This document shows positions 49,353-59,676 of a stretch of DNA of 64,000 nucleotides, one piece after another. A program made the translations under genes and the position numbers. The stretch lies in assembly GCA_016794525.1 (NCBI GenBank), contig JAEUJY010000081.1, positions 1-64,000 on the forward strand, in the 5' to 3' direction. Position 1 is the stretch's first letter; each line of letters begins with the position of its first letter. The notes under the pieces were generated by a model. That model saw only the letters and a list, made by a program, of their open reading frames with translations, ran no database searches and was not told where the DNA came from. This DNA is from Myxococcales bacterium (GTDB lineage Bacteria; Myxococcota_A; Polyangia; Haliangiales; Haliangiaceae).

Positions 49353-50726
49353 TCACCCCAGCGCGCGGCGGCGCCACGGCGGGCGCGCGGCGAGCCCGAG
49401 CCGGTCGAGCTCGGCGTCGACGAAGCGGCGGTTGGCGCCGGGGAACAGCACCCGCGCGACCGGCTCGTCGGCCAGCGTGCCGACGCGCTCGACGCCCCAC
49501 GGCGTGGGCGCGTACAGCTTGAGCACGACCCGGCGGGTGAACAGCGCGCGGTACGGCGTGGCCTCGCCGCACGCCAGCCCGACCAGCGTCGACGCGGCGA
49601 TCGCGGTGACCAGCTTGGGCGGCTGCGGCGCGCTCGCCAGCCACGCGGCCCGCGCGGCCAGGTCGAGCCAGCGGCTGCGGCGGTGGCCGTCGGGGAAGAC
49701 GACGTCGAGCTGCCACACCACGCCGGCGGCGGCGAGCCGCGCCCGCCAGCGGGCCAGCGCCGGCGCGGCGAGCGCGGGCAGGAACTCGCCGTCGAGCAGC
49801 GCCGCGGTCGCCGCGACCAGCGCCGCGGTGCCGCGCCGGTAGGGATCGTCGTCGGTCAGCGGCGCGACGCCGTGATCGGGGCGCCACGCCAGCGACGTCG
49901 TCGGCGCGCCGCGCGCGACCCAGCCGTGGGCGTCGTCGTGGATCGCCCCGGTCGCGACGTCGATGCGCGCACCCGGCGGCAGCCGCACCGCCCGCACCGC
50001 CGGCGCGATCGCGCCGACGTCGCGCACGAACTCGTCCTCGGCGATCGGGAAGCCGCGGGTGTCGAGCCACGGCGCGTGGGCGAACGCGTAGCCGCACGAC
50101 GCCGGCACCACCACCGCCGGCCGCGCCTCGACCACCGCGCGCAGGCGCTGCGCGTAGCGCTCGAGCGGGAACGCCGCGCCCAGCCCGTCGCACGCCAGCT
50201 CCTCCTCGGCCAGCGCCTGGAAGTTGGCGAACATCAGGTCGAGCCGGGGCGCGTGGGCCGCGACCAGCGCGTAGGCCGCCTCGGTGGTCTCGGTGTCGAC
50301 GCAGTTCCAGAACCACGCGCCGTCGGCGCCGGCCAGCACGCCGACCTCGGGGAAGCCGACGTTGGACGGCGTGAACACCAGCGTCAGGTCGGCCCAGCGC
50401 ACGACCTGGCCCGGCACCACCGGGCGCGCGTCGGCGAAGCCGAGCGCCGCCAGCGCGTGGGCGATCAGCGTCGCGCCGGCCGGGTACAGGACCGGGCGGT
50501 CGCGCGGCACCTGCGCCAGGCTGCGCACGCAGAAGTGATCCATGTGCTCGTGCGACAGCACGACCAGCGTCGCCGCGGCGGCCACCGCGCGGGCGTCGAT
50601 CCGCACCGGCGGCTCGAAGCGGTTGACGCCGCCCTCGAACGGCTCGGCGAAGACCGGATCGATCAGGCACCGCGCGCGCGCGGTGGTGACGACCAGCCCG
50701 GCGTGGGCGAGGCGGACGACCTCCAT
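49353..50726 (-). CDS. Metallo-beta-lactamase-fold hydrolase of the TEMSTGH-repeat operon
   Basis: A 457-residue protein. The metal motif H-x-H-x-D-H is complete in SHEHMDH at 58-64, and an upstream CLIDPVF strand (20-26) is typical of the UlaG-like branch. The fold spans roughly residues 1-250; about 200 extra C-terminal residues (from GTAALVAATAALLDGEF on) are helical and unassigned. It could hydrolyse an ester, lactone or phosphodiester. The ATG overlaps the FkbM gene stop (TGATG), placing it last in an operon with a repeat protein, a dioxygenase and a methyltransferase. A tailoring or resistance role is inferred from this context only. Confidence 0.85.
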   Translation of the reverse strand: MEVVRLAHAGLVVTTARARCLIDPVFAEPFEGGVNRFEPPVRIDARAVAAAATLVVLSHEHMDHFCVRSLAQVPRDRPVLYPAGATLIAHALAALGFADARPVVPGQVVRWADLTLVFTPSNVGFPEVGVLAGADGAWFWNCVDTETTEAAYALVAAHAPRLDLMFANFQALAEEELACDGLGAAFPLERYAQRLRAVVEARPAVVVPASCGYAFAHAPWLDTRGFPIAEDEFVRDVGAIAPAVRAVRLPPGARIDVATGAIHDDAHGWVARGAPTTSLAWRPDHGVAPLTDDDPYRRGTAALVAATAALLDGEFLPALAAPALARWRARLAAAGVVWQLDVVFPDGHRRSRWLDLAARAAWLASAPQPPKLVTAIAASTLVGLACGEATPYRALFTRRVVLKLYAPTPWGVERVGTLADEPVARVLFPGANRRFVDAELDRLGLAARPPWRRRALG

Positions 50727-51412
50727 CACGCGGCCCGACGCCGCCGCCACGCGCCGCTGCGCCACGCCGCCGCCGGCGCCTCGTCGGCGCGGACGTAGCA
50801 GTCGTCGACCACCAGCTCGCGGACGCGGACGTAGCCGCGCGCGGTCAGGAACTCGTGGATCGCGTCGCGCGCCGGCAGCCAGTTGTGCTCGACGGTCAGC
50901 GTCCGGACCGCGAATTCGTCCCACGGGAACGCGGCCAGGATCGACAGCTCCGAGCCCTCGGTGTCGAGGCTCCAGTAGTCGATCACCGGCGGCGCGCCGC
51001 ACGCGCGCAGGAGGCCGCGGATCGCGCGCGCCGGGCGGCGCACGGTCGCGGGCCGGCCGGCGGCGTCGACCGCGAGCCCGTAGCGGGCCTGGGCCTCGCG
51101 CACCAGGCTCGGCGGGTAGTCGGCCGCGATCCCGCCCAGCACCTCGGCGTCGACGAACTCGACCTCGCCGTCGCGATCGTAGAGGCACGCGTTGACGCAG
51201 CGGCAGCGGCGCGCGGCGACCAGCCGCTCGAAGAACCGCGGGTTCGGCTCGACGCAGATGCCGCGCCAGCCGTGGTCGCGCTCGAGCACCAGCGAGTTGC
51301 TGCCGCGCACGCCGTCGGACGCCCCCGAGTCGAGGAAGAAGCCGCCGCGCTGGCCGCCCAGCACGTCGAGCACCCAGCGGTCCTGGCCGAAGGCGCTGCC
51401 CGGCCCGATCAC
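50726..51412 (-). CDS. FkbM-family methyltransferase
   Basis: A 228-residue SAM-dependent methyltransferase. The SAM loop is FFLDSGASDGVRGSNS at 25-40 (variant of F-x-D-x-G-A-x-x-G), with the acidic CVEPNPRF strand end at 53-60 and the family motif YWSLDTEGSE. FkbM enzymes O-methylate sugars, polyketides and peptide products. The GTG at 51412 overlaps the dioxygenase stop (GTGA), and the stop overlaps the metallohydrolase ATG. In this operon the likely acceptor is the hydroxylated repeat peptide or a glycan attached to it, but this is inference. Confidence 0.88.
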   Translation of the reverse strand: MIGPGSAFGQDRWVLDVLGGQRGGFFLDSGASDGVRGSNSLVLERDHGWRGICVEPNPRFFERLVAARRCRCVNACLYDRDGEVEFVDAEVLGGIAADYPPSLVREAQARYGLAVDAAGRPATVRRPARAIRGLLRACGAPPVIDYWSLDTEGSELSILAAFPWDEFAVRTLTVEHNWLPARDAIHEFLTARGYVRVRELVVDDCYVRADEAPAAAWRSGAWRRRRAA

Positions 51413-52782
51413 CGCGACCTCCGGAACGCCGCCGAGCGCCAGCTCGCGACCTCGCCGGTGCCGGCGGCGGCCGGCCGCGGCGCGTGGTGGACGTCGCCCT
51501 CGCGCTGGCCGTACAGCATCGTGATGTTGACGCGGCGATCGACGTAGCCGGGGCGGAAGCGCACCGCGTCGGTGGCGTGGAACAGGTCGGAGTTGAAGAT
51601 GATCGCGCGGTTGGCGCGGTACGGGATGCGGACGCGCCGCGCGCGCTGGCGCCGCAGGTAGTCGTGGATCAGCGCGGGGTCGCCGTTGTACGTGTGGAAG
51701 TCCCACTCGGGCGGCGCGTCGGCCTCGTAGACGATCAGCCCGCCGCTGCCGTCGTCGAGGTTGGCGGTCTCGGGCGTCAGCCAGAAGTTGACGTTGACCG
51801 CGGCGAAGTCGGCGTGGGTCGTCGCGTCGGCCGGCAGCGTGTGGTCGTACTTGAAGCCCCACAGCTGCCGCAGCGGGTAGCGCGCGCCGATCACCGCGGG
51901 CAGCGCGGCGCGCAGCTCCTCGGCGATCTGCAGCAGCAGCGGACAGCCGAAGCCGTCGCGGAAGAACGCGCCCAGCCGGCCGTGGGCGTAGCGGTTGGCC
52001 GACCACACCGTCGACTCGAGGCAGAACGCGCGCAGCGCGGCCAGCGCGTCGGGGTGCAGGAAGTCGTCGATCACGACGACCCCGGGCGGGCGATCGAGGT
52101 ACTGGCGCTCGACCGCGGCCGGCGACCACGTCGACGCCAGCGCCTGCGGCAGCCGCGGCGTCGGACGCACGTACAGCTGCCGGTTGTAGACGTGGCCGAT
52201 CCGCGCGAAGCCGGCGGCGTCGAGCGGCGCCTGGCCGGTCACGCCGGCGGCGCGCAGCCGCGCGGCGATCGCGTCGTGGTCGTCGGCGATCGCCCGCCAG
52301 TCGGCCTCGAGGACGCCGCGGTCGATCAGGTAGCGCAGCTGATCGGCGTCGTGGTGGAGCTTGGCCGCGCTGACCAGCGGGTTGGGCACGGTCGCCGGTG
52401 GCGGCAGCGCGGCGCTGGCCGGCCAGCGGTCGCTGCCCCAGCGCAGCCGCGCGGACAGCTCGGCCAGGCGACCGGCCGGCGCCAGGTCGGTGCCGTGCAT
52501 CAGCGCGGCGATCTGCTCGTCGAGCCACGCGACGCCGGCCGGCGTGGCCAGCTCGTCGTGGAGCAGGCGCGCGGCCTCGTCGCGGTGGCCGGCCTCGACC
52601 ATGACCAGCGCGAGGCGGCGGCGGGCCTCGACGTGGCCGGGCGCCAGCGCCAGCGCGGCGCGCAGCGACTGCTCGGCGGGGTGCAGCTGGCCGCGGCGCG
52701 CGAGCTCGGCGCCGGTGGCGACCAGCGCCGCGGCGTCGGCGGCGTGAGCCGGGGGCGAGGCCCCGGCGAGGTGGGTGTCCAT
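51409..52782 (-). CDS. TPR / 2-oxoglutarate-Fe(II) dioxygenase
   Basis: A 457-residue protein. Residues about 20-80 form a TPR pair (GAELARRGQLHPAEQSLRAALA). The C-terminal jelly-roll (about 230-430) has the iron triad His323 and Asp325 (THADF) and His402 (LFHATD), with GGLIVY near 347 and an Arg pair in YVDRRVNIT (413-421) for 2-oxoglutarate. It resembles prolyl-4-hydroxylase-like enzymes that hydroxylate peptide residues. It stands 25 bases after the TEMSTGH-repeat gene and is coupled to the FkbM gene, so hydroxylation of a repeat residue followed by methylation is a reasonable hypothesis. The TPR could bind the repeat protein. Confidence 0.85.
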   Translation of the reverse strand: MDTHLAGASPPAHAADAAALVATGAELARRGQLHPAEQSLRAALALAPGHVEARRRLALVMVEAGHRDEAARLLHDELATPAGVAWLDEQIAALMHGTDLAPAGRLAELSARLRWGSDRWPASAALPPPATVPNPLVSAAKLHHDADQLRYLIDRGVLEADWRAIADDHDAIAARLRAAGVTGQAPLDAAGFARIGHVYNRQLYVRPTPRLPQALASTWSPAAVERQYLDRPPGVVVIDDFLHPDALAALRAFCLESTVWSANRYAHGRLGAFFRDGFGCPLLLQIAEELRAALPAVIGARYPLRQLWGFKYDHTLPADATTHADFAAVNVNFWLTPETANLDDGSGGLIVYEADAPPEWDFHTYNGDPALIHDYLRRQRARRVRIPYRANRAIIFNSDLFHATDAVRFRPGYVDRRVNITMLYGQREGDVHHAPRPAAAGTGEVASWRSAAFRRSR

Positions 52783-52807
52783 GGCGGCCTCCGGAGGACG
52801 ACGGTGA

Positions 52808-53533
52808 TCAGCGGGTGAAGATCCGCTCGAGCGCGCCGGCGCCGCGCAGCTGCGCCGCGTAGTCGGCCAGCGCGGCCAGCGCGACCCGCTGGTAGCCGGG
52901 GCGGAACAGCTCGGGGCCGATGATGTGGCCGGTCGACATCTCCGTCCCCGTCGAGTGCCCCGTCGACATCTCCGTCGTGAAGACGTGCCCCGTCGACATC
53001 TCCGTCCCCGTCGAGTGCCCCGTCGACATCTCGGTCTGCGCGAAGATGCCGCGCGCGCCGTGCGCGATCAGATCGAGCAGCGCCGGCAGGATCGCGGCGT
53101 CGCCGAGCACGTCGACGCGCTCGACCGAGGCGCGGGCCAGCGCGACGATCACGTGCTGGGCCCGGGTCGCCACCGCCGCCGTCAGCACGTCGCGGACGAA
53201 CTGATCGCGCGGCGGCGCGACGCCGCGCAGCCGCTTGGCGTAGTCGCGCAGCCAGGCCAAGAGCGCCGGCGAGGCCATCACCGCGTAGACCAGCTGGTCG
53301 CTGACGTCGGCCTGATCGGCCGGCACGCGGCCGCCGTGGACGTACTCGGCCAGCACCTGCGTCGGCTCGGTGACGAACTGCTCGCGCAAGAGGAAGTCGC
53401 TCGCCATGGCCTTGAACAGCGCGTCGGCCCGACGCAGCGTCGCGGTGCGACGGACGTCGGGGCGGGCCAGCCGCGGCGGCGCGGACGGGGTGGGCGGAGC
53501 GGACGGCGTGGGCGCTTGCTGCGTTGGCTTCAT
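52808..53533 (-). CDS. TEMSTGH-repeat protein, candidate modified-peptide precursor
   Basis: A 241-residue protein with no signal peptide. After a Pro-rich start, residues about 30-160 are helical (LFKAMASDFLLREQFVTEPT, LVYAVMASPALLAWLRDYAKR), resembling a leader or carrier-like domain. Residues 167-206 are four exact 10-residue repeats: TEMSTGHSTG, TEMSTGHVFT, TEMSTGHSTG, TEMSTGHIIG. A 35-residue helical tail follows. Repeated short segments at a fixed spacing behind a larger folded part resemble multi-core precursors of modified peptides. It is first in an operon with a dioxygenase, FkbM methyltransferase and metallohydrolase, all possible tailoring enzymes. I do not recognise a named family. 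Confidence 0.75.
   Translation of the reverse strand: MKPTQQAPTPSAPPTPSAPPRLARPDVRRTATLRRADALFKAMASDFLLREQFVTEPTQVLAEYVHGGRVPADQADVSDQLVYAVMASPALLAWLRDYAKRLRGVAPPRDQFVRDVLTAAVATRAQHVIVALARASVERVDVLGDAAILPALLDLIAHGARGIFAQTEMSTGHSTGTEMSTGHVFTTEMSTGHSTGTEMSTGHIIGPELFRPGYQRVALAALADYAAQLRGAGALERIFTR
52916..53035 (-). repeat. Four in-frame 30-base repeats encoding TEMSTGH-xxx
   Basis: Four 30-base units code for residues 167-206. At DNA level the first pair and the second pair are nearly identical 60-base blocks (CGTCGACATCTC cores every 30 bases on the plus strand), pointing to duplication of a pair. Codons for E-M-S-T-G-H are the same in all copies by eye. Confidence 0.9.
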
Positions 53534-53585
53534 GCCGGCTGGACGCGCGGCCTGCGAGATCTTCGCGGCCCGCGCGCGCGCCGCG

Positions 53586-54530
53586 CTACGGCACGGTCGC
53601 GACCAGCGCGGCGTCGACGCCGCGGCGGCCGCGGTTGACCGCGTCGGCCAGCCAGCCCAGCGTCGGCGCCAGCTGCTCGCGGGCCAGCTGCGCGCCGCTG
53701 ATGATGCGGATGCCGGGCCGGCCCTTCTTGATGCGCCGGGTGTTCTCGGCGGCGATCCAGTCGAGGATCAGCGGCAGCGCGTAGCGGGTGGCGAACTTGG
53801 TGTCGTGCATCAACAAGACGCCGCGGCCCTCCAGGCGGTGCAGCGAGCGGATCACCTTGGCCGCGGTGGCCTTGGCGCCGAGGCCGCGCCACTCCTGCGG
53901 ATCGACGTCCCAGTGGAAGTGGTGCAGGCCCAGGTCGCCGAGCAGGTGCTCGACGCGCGGGCAACGCGAGCCGTACGGCGTGCGGAACCACGGCACCGGC
54001 ATCGCGCTGGCCTGCTCGAGCAGCCCGCGCGCCATCGTCACCTCCAGCTTGCCCAGCTCGATCGGCACCGAGCACAGCTTGGCGTGGTTGACGGTGTGGT
54101 TGCCGACGATGTGGCCCTCGCGCACCAGCCGCTGCTCGATCGCGTGGGCCCGCGCCACGTCGCCGCGGCGGAACCGCCAGCCGACCTGGAAGAACACCGC
54201 GTGCAGCCCGCGCGCGCGCAGGATGTCGAGGACGATCGGCGTCGTGTCGGGATCGGGCCCGTCGTCGAAGGTCAGCAGCACCTCGGTCTCGCCGCTGGCC
54301 GACGGGCCGGCGGCGGGCTGCGGCCAGCCGCGCGGGTAGCCGGGGATGCCGTGCGGCGGCAGCGGTGCCTCCATCGGCTCCAGCGACTCGCCGGGATCGC
54401 TCGGGCCCTGCGCGGTCGCCGGGCCGGTGGCCAGCGCGACGGCGAGGCAGGCGGCGAGGGCGCGACGGATCGGCACGATCGATCGAACCCGCGAGGCGGT
54501 GCGGGCATTCACGGGATCGAGGGGCGCCAT
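53586..54530 (-). CDS. Polysaccharide deacetylase (NodB-homology domain), exported
   Basis: A 314-residue CE4-family enzyme. The signatures are [10 protein letters not shown] (catalytic base Asp and metal Asp), GNHTVNH (metal His pair), RTPYGSRCP and [15 protein letters not shown] near the end. It removes acetyl from chitin-like or peptidoglycan glycans outside the cytoplasm. The ATG at 54530 leaves 14 residues before a basic hydrophobic signal; the GTG at 54488 ([20 protein letters not shown]) would start directly at the signal and may be the true start. The upstream gap to the divergent D-cysteine desulfhydrase is 62 bases. It ends 52 bases past the TEMSTGH-repeat gene start and is a separate unit. 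Confidence 0.92.
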   Translation of the reverse strand: MAPLDPVNARTASRVRSIVPIRRALAACLAVALATGPATAQGPSDPGESLEPMEAPLPPHGIPGYPRGWPQPAAGPSASGETEVLLTFDDGPDPDTTPIVLDILRARGLHAVFFQVGWRFRRGDVARAHAIEQRLVREGHIVGNHTVNHAKLCSVPIELGKLEVTMARGLLEQASAMPVPWFRTPYGSRCPRVEHLLGDLGLHHFHWDVDPQEWRGLGAKATAAKVIRSLHRLEGRGVLLMHDTKFATRYALPLILDWIAAENTRRIKKGRPGIRIISGAQLAREQLAPTLGWLADAVNRGRRGVDAALVATVP

Positions 54531-54592
54531 GGTCCGGTGCGGGCGGTCGCCGGCACTCCGGAAAATTATCGCGCGCCCCGCTACGATGCGCC

Positions 54593-55612
<1,020 letters not shown>

Positions 55613-55709
55613 TCGGGCAGGAACAGGCAAATCGGCACTTTTGCAGTAGGCGTCCCCTTTTGGATTGTGGTCGGAAGCGTATCCTCCGGGCACAACCGCG
55701 GGGGGTGCC
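55613..55709 (+). promoter_or_regulatory. Promoter-bearing gap before the zincin gene
   Basis: This 97-base stretch is AT-richer than its surroundings (GGCACTTTTGCAGTAGG; CCTTTTGGATTGTGG; CGTATCCT). TTGGAT with TATCCT about 15 bases on could be a primary-type promoter, though the spacing is short. GGCAC and GC are too close for sigma-54. Confidence 0.35.
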
Positions 55710-58700
55710 ATGCACGTGTTCTCGATCGAAGGACGAGTCACCGGGCCGATGGGCGACGACGGCGTCGCCGGGCTCATCATCGACGTCGCTGATCGCGACC
55801 TGATCTTCTACGAGGCGCTGGGGCAGGCCACGACCGACGAGGACGGGCGGTTCCACAAGCGCTACGAGGCCCACGGCCTGGAGGCGCTGTTCGACGCGCG
55901 GCCCGAGGTGAGCCTGGTGATCCGCGACGCGCGCGGCGCGGTCGTCCATCGCCACGAGGCCGCCGACCGCTGCGAGGCGGGGCGGGTCGTGCGCGTCGAG
56001 GTCCGGCTCGACGAGGCCCAGGTCGCGGCCCACCGCGACCGGCTGCGCCCGCTGGCGCTCCAGCCCGGCGCGCGGCTGGTCGACGCGCGGGTCACGGCGC
56101 TGCTCGACGCGCCCGAGACGCCCGAGGCCGCGGCGGTCGCGGCCCACGTCGCGGCGCTGCCGCCGCTCTTGACCTCGACCCAGGTCATCGACGACGCCCG
56201 GCGCGTGCTCGCCGGCGATCCCGCCGCGGCGGTGCGCCTGCGCCACGCGCTGACCGACGCCGAGCGCTTCCTCGCGCCGGCCGAGCTGCCCGACGCGGAG
56301 GTCCAGGCCCGGTTCACCAGCGCCGCGGCGTGGAAGACGCTGGCGCGCACGCTCGGCACCGGCGGCGACGCGCCCGACGCGCTGCTCGATCACGACGCCG
56401 GGCTGGCGCTGATGGTCGCCGCGGTCCGGTACCTGGCCCGCGACCGCGGCGAGGCGTTCCGCTTCGCGGCCGTGATCATCGCCAGCACCTGGCGCATGGA
56501 TCGCCTGGCGCCGCTGGTCCACGCCGCGCTCGCGCCGCGCGACGCCCGCTACCTCGCCGGCGTGCGCACGACGCTGGTCGGCCTGGGGCGCCCGCCGAGC
56601 GGGGGCCTGATGCCGATGAGCGGGATGGGCTTTGGCGGTGGCCTCCCCGGCGGCGGCCTGCCCGGCGGGTGGCGCCCCGGCGGCGGCCTGCCCGGCGGGT
56701 GGCGCCCGGGCGGCGGCTTGCCCGGCGAGCTCCCCGGCGGCGGCCTGCCCGGCGAGCTCCCCGGCGGCGGCCTGCCCGGCGACGATGGCTGGGAGCCCGG
56801 CGGCTGGAAGCCCGGGGGCCTCCCGCACGGCTGGGAGCCCGGCGATCCGATCTGCCCCGATCCGTTCCCGTGGTGGCCCGACAGGTTCAACCCGCGATGG
56901 CCGGGCCTGCGCGATCGCTGGGTGTGCGTGCCGCGCATCGTCCTCTCCGGGCTGAGCTGGACGATCACCGGCATCGATCGGCCCGACGCCTGCCCTGGCG
57001 ATGTCGTCGTCGTCACCGGCACCAACTTCGGCGCGACCCGGGGCAGCAGCACGATCTCGTTCGCCGACCCGAACGGCGGGCGCGTCGACGGCGTCGTCGT
57101 CAGCTGGTCGGACACGCGGATCGAGGTGCGCGTGCCGACCGACGCCTCGACCGGCGAGCTGGCGCTGCGGATCCCCGATGGCTACGTCGAGATGTGCAAC
57201 CGCCACTTCCAGCTGTACCGGCCGAGCGGCGGCACGCGGGTGTTCGCCGGCGGCGCCACCCGGGTCGTGGCGATCTCGATCGCCGGCGGCGCCGGCTGGG
57301 TGGTGCCGGGCGGCGCGGTCGCGATCGGCGTGACCACCAGCAACGCGACGTCGACGCGGGTGCGGGTCACCGTCGACGGTGGCGCGACGCTGCTCGACAC
57401 GACGATCACCGCGGCCACCGGCAGCTGGACGGTGACCGCGCCGGCGGTGGCCACGACCGCCACCCTGCGCGTGCGTGTCGACGCCACCGGGCCGTGCGGC
57501 GCCGCCAGCGAGCAGGCGACGGTGTGGATCCAGCGGCCGTTCGCGCTGACGGTCGACGGCCTCGAGGTCACCCAGGCCATCCAGTACTACCGCGCGGCGT
57601 CGCACCTCACCGACCCCGCCGATCGCGGCGCCGACAACAGCGTGCCGCTGGTCGCCGGCAAGGCGGCCGTGGTCCGCACCTACCTGCGCTCGGGCGGCGA
57701 CCCCGGCTTCGGCGGCGGCGTGCTCGACGGCGTCGACGGCACGCTGCTGGTCGAGCGCTACGTCGCCGGCCGGTGGACCACGGTGAGCACGCTCGCCAGC
57801 CTGAACGGCCCGGTCAGCGCCGACGACGCGCCCGGCTACGTCGCCGAGCGCAGCGCGGTGGGCGCGACGCTCAACTTCGCGGTGCCGGCCGCGACGATGA
57901 CCGGCCGGATGCGCTTCACCGCGCGGGTGTCGTCGCCGCGCGACGGCCGGGGCACGCGCGCCACCCGCACCGTCGAGATCACGATCGCGCGCCGCACGAC
58001 GCTGCAGGTGGCGGCGGTGGTGTTCGGCTACAACGGCCCCAACCTGCCGGTGCCGCCGGCACCGCCGGTCAACGTGGTGTTCCCGGCGCCGACCGCGGCC
58101 CAGGTCACCACCGAGCTGGGCTGGGCGCTGAACACCTACCCGGTCCAGGCCGCGCCGCAGGTGCGCATCATCTCGGCGCAGACCGCGACCGCGCCGCTCA
58201 ACGGCGTCGTGCCGCCCGGCGGCTGCGACCCGGCGTACACCGCGATCAACAACGCGGTCCAGGCGGCGCGCACCGCCGACGGCAACCAGGCCACGTGGTC
58301 GTACTACGGGTTCATCACGCCGCAGATCCCGATCGCCCACGGCAACGTCGGGTGCTCGAACGGCACCGTCGCCTCCGGCCTGCTCGGGGGCGGGCAGACC
58401 GTCGCCCACGAGATCGGCCACAACTACGGGCTCGCCCACGCGCCGTGCGGCGCGGTCGGCGGGATCAACGCCGCCTACCCGGTCTACAACCCGTACGACG
58501 CCAGCAACAACGCGTCGTTCACGAACGCCGCCGGCAACCAGCAGTGGAGCGACGCCAGCATCGGCGAGTTCGGGTTCGACGTCACCAACCTCGCGGTGCA
58601 GCCGCCGGCCAACACCCAGGACTTCATGTCCTACTGCGGGCCGACGTGGATCTCGTTGTTCACGTGGAACACCTTGTACAATCAGGCGGGCCTGAACCCG

Positions 58701-59645
58701 GTCGCGGTGCCGACCGGGTTCCGCGCCGGTGGAGGCATGGGCATGACGATCGCCACGCACGGACCCCAGCCGCTGGTGACGATCGTCGGCGCGGTCGAGG
58801 TCGACGGCGCGGTGCGCGTCGACCACGTCTGGCGCAGCCGCGGGGAGATCGGCCGCGCGCCCGGCGCCAAGACCGACCTGATCGCGGTGGTGCTCGACGA
58901 CGACGGCCGGGTCGTCGCGCGCGCGCCGGTGTTCGCGGGCGAGGGCTGCGGTGGCGGTGGCAGTGGCGGCTGCGGCTGCGGCTGCGCCGAGCCCTGCCCT
59001 GACCGGGCGCCAGGCGGGTTCGGGTTCCAGGCGGTGGTGCCGACCAGCGTCGAGGGCGCGGCGCTCGAGCTGCGGCGCGGCGACGCGACGGTGTGGCGCC
59101 GCGAGCGTCCGGCGGTGCGGATCAAGCCGTCGGCGCAGGCGCGCGTCGAGCGCGACGGCGCGGTGGTGGTCGAGTGGCAGGGCGACGGCGACGAGGCGTG
59201 GGTGCGCGGCTCGACCGACGGCGGCGCGACCTGGCAGGCGCTGGGCGTGGCGTTGCGCGGCGGCAGCCACCGGCTGGCGCGCGCCCAGCTGCCGACCGAT
59301 CACCTCCTGCTCGAGGTGGTCCTCCACGACGGGTTCCGATCGCAGACGGTGCCGATCGCCGACGCGGTGGCGCTGCCGCCGCACCCGCCCGAGCTGGCGA
59401 TCGTCCACCCGGCCGACGGCGCCCGGGTGGTCGCCGGCCAGCCGCTGCGGCTGTGGGGTGCGGTGGTGACCCCGGGCTCGCGCGGCGCGCGCGACGACGA
59501 GGCGCGGTGGCTGGTCGACGGCGCGGCGGTCGCCGAGGGCGTCGAGCACTGGCTCCGCGACCTGCCGGCCGGGGCCCACACGATCGAGCTCCAGCTCGAC
59601 GGCGCCGCGCCGGTGACGATCCGCGTGACCGCCGAGAAGCCGTGA
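55710..59645 (+). CDS. Large zincin metalloprotease-like protein with IPT/TIG and Gly-Leu-Pro-Gly linker
   Basis: A 1311-residue protein. The N-terminal 90 residues are a transthyretin/regulatory-like beta domain (SIEGRVTGPMGDDGVAG, TTDEDGRFHKRY), then a helical part. A Gly-rich linker of GGLPGG(W/E) repeats lies around residues 300-370. An IPT/TIG-like domain follows (SGLSWTITGIDRPDACPGDV). The zinc motif HEIGHNYGLAH is at 900-910, and a CGGGGSGGCGCGCAEPC cluster lies near residue 1080. It is probably a metzincin-like peptidase. There is no Sec signal or lipobox at the chosen start ATG 55710, which is odd for such a domain set. It may be exported by another route. The next gene starts 31 bases after its stop. 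Confidence 0.85.
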   Translation: MHVFSIEGRVTGPMGDDGVAGLIIDVADRDLIFYEALGQATTDEDGRFHKRYEAHGLEALFDARPEVSLVIRDARGAVVHRHEAADRCEAGRVVRVEVRLDEAQVAAHRDRLRPLALQPGARLVDARVTALLDAPETPEAAAVAAHVAALPPLLTSTQVIDDARRVLAGDPAAAVRLRHALTDAERFLAPAELPDAEVQARFTSAAAWKTLARTLGTGGDAPDALLDHDAGLALMVAAVRYLARDRGEAFRFAAVIIASTWRMDRLAPLVHAALAPRDARYLAGVRTTLVGLGRPPSGGLMPMSGMGFGGGLPGGGLPGGWRPGGGLPGGWRPGGGLPGELPGGGLPGELPGGGLPGDDGWEPGGWKPGGLPHGWEPGDPICPDPFPWWPDRFNPRWPGLRDRWVCVPRIVLSGLSWTITGIDRPDACPGDVVVVTGTNFGATRGSSTISFADPNGGRVDGVVVSWSDTRIEVRVPTDASTGELALRIPDGYVEMCNRHFQLYRPSGGTRVFAGGATRVVAISIAGGAGWVVPGGAVAIGVTTSNATSTRVRVTVDGGATLLDTTITAATGSWTVTAPAVATTATLRVRVDATGPCGAASEQATVWIQRPFALTVDGLEVTQAIQYYRAASHLTDPADRGADNSVPLVAGKAAVVRTYLRSGGDPGFGGGVLDGVDGTLLVERYVAGRWTTVSTLASLNGPVSADDAPGYVAERSAVGATLNFAVPAATMTGRMRFTARVSSPRDGRGTRATRTVEITIARRTTLQVAAVVFGYNGPNLPVPPAPPVNVVFPAPTAAQVTTELGWALNTYPVQAAPQVRIISAQTATAPLNGVVPPGGCDPAYTAINNAVQAARTADGNQATWSYYGFITPQIPIAHGNVGCSNGTVASGLLGGGQTVAHEIGHNYGLAHAPCGAVGGINAAYPVYNPYDASNNASFTNAAGNQQWSDASIGEFGFDVTNLAVQPPANTQDFMSYCGPTWISLFTWNTLYNQAGLNPVAVPTGFRAGGGMGMTIATHGPQPLVTIVGAVEVDGAVRVDHVWRSRGEIGRAPGAKTDLIAVVLDDDGRVVARAPVFAGEGCGGGGSGGCGCGCAEPCPDRAPGGFGFQAVVPTSVEGAALELRRGDATVWRRERPAVRIKPSAQARVERDGAVVVEWQGDGDEAWVRGSTDGGATWQALGVALRGGSHRLARAQLPTDHLLLEVVLHDGFRSQTVPIADAVALPPHPPELAIVHPADGARVVAGQPLRLWGAVVTPGSRGARDDEARWLVDGAAVAEGVEHWLRDLPAGAHTIELQLDGAAPVTIRVTAEKP

Positions 59646-59676
59646 CCGCCGCGGCCCCGTGATACCCTGCGGCACG

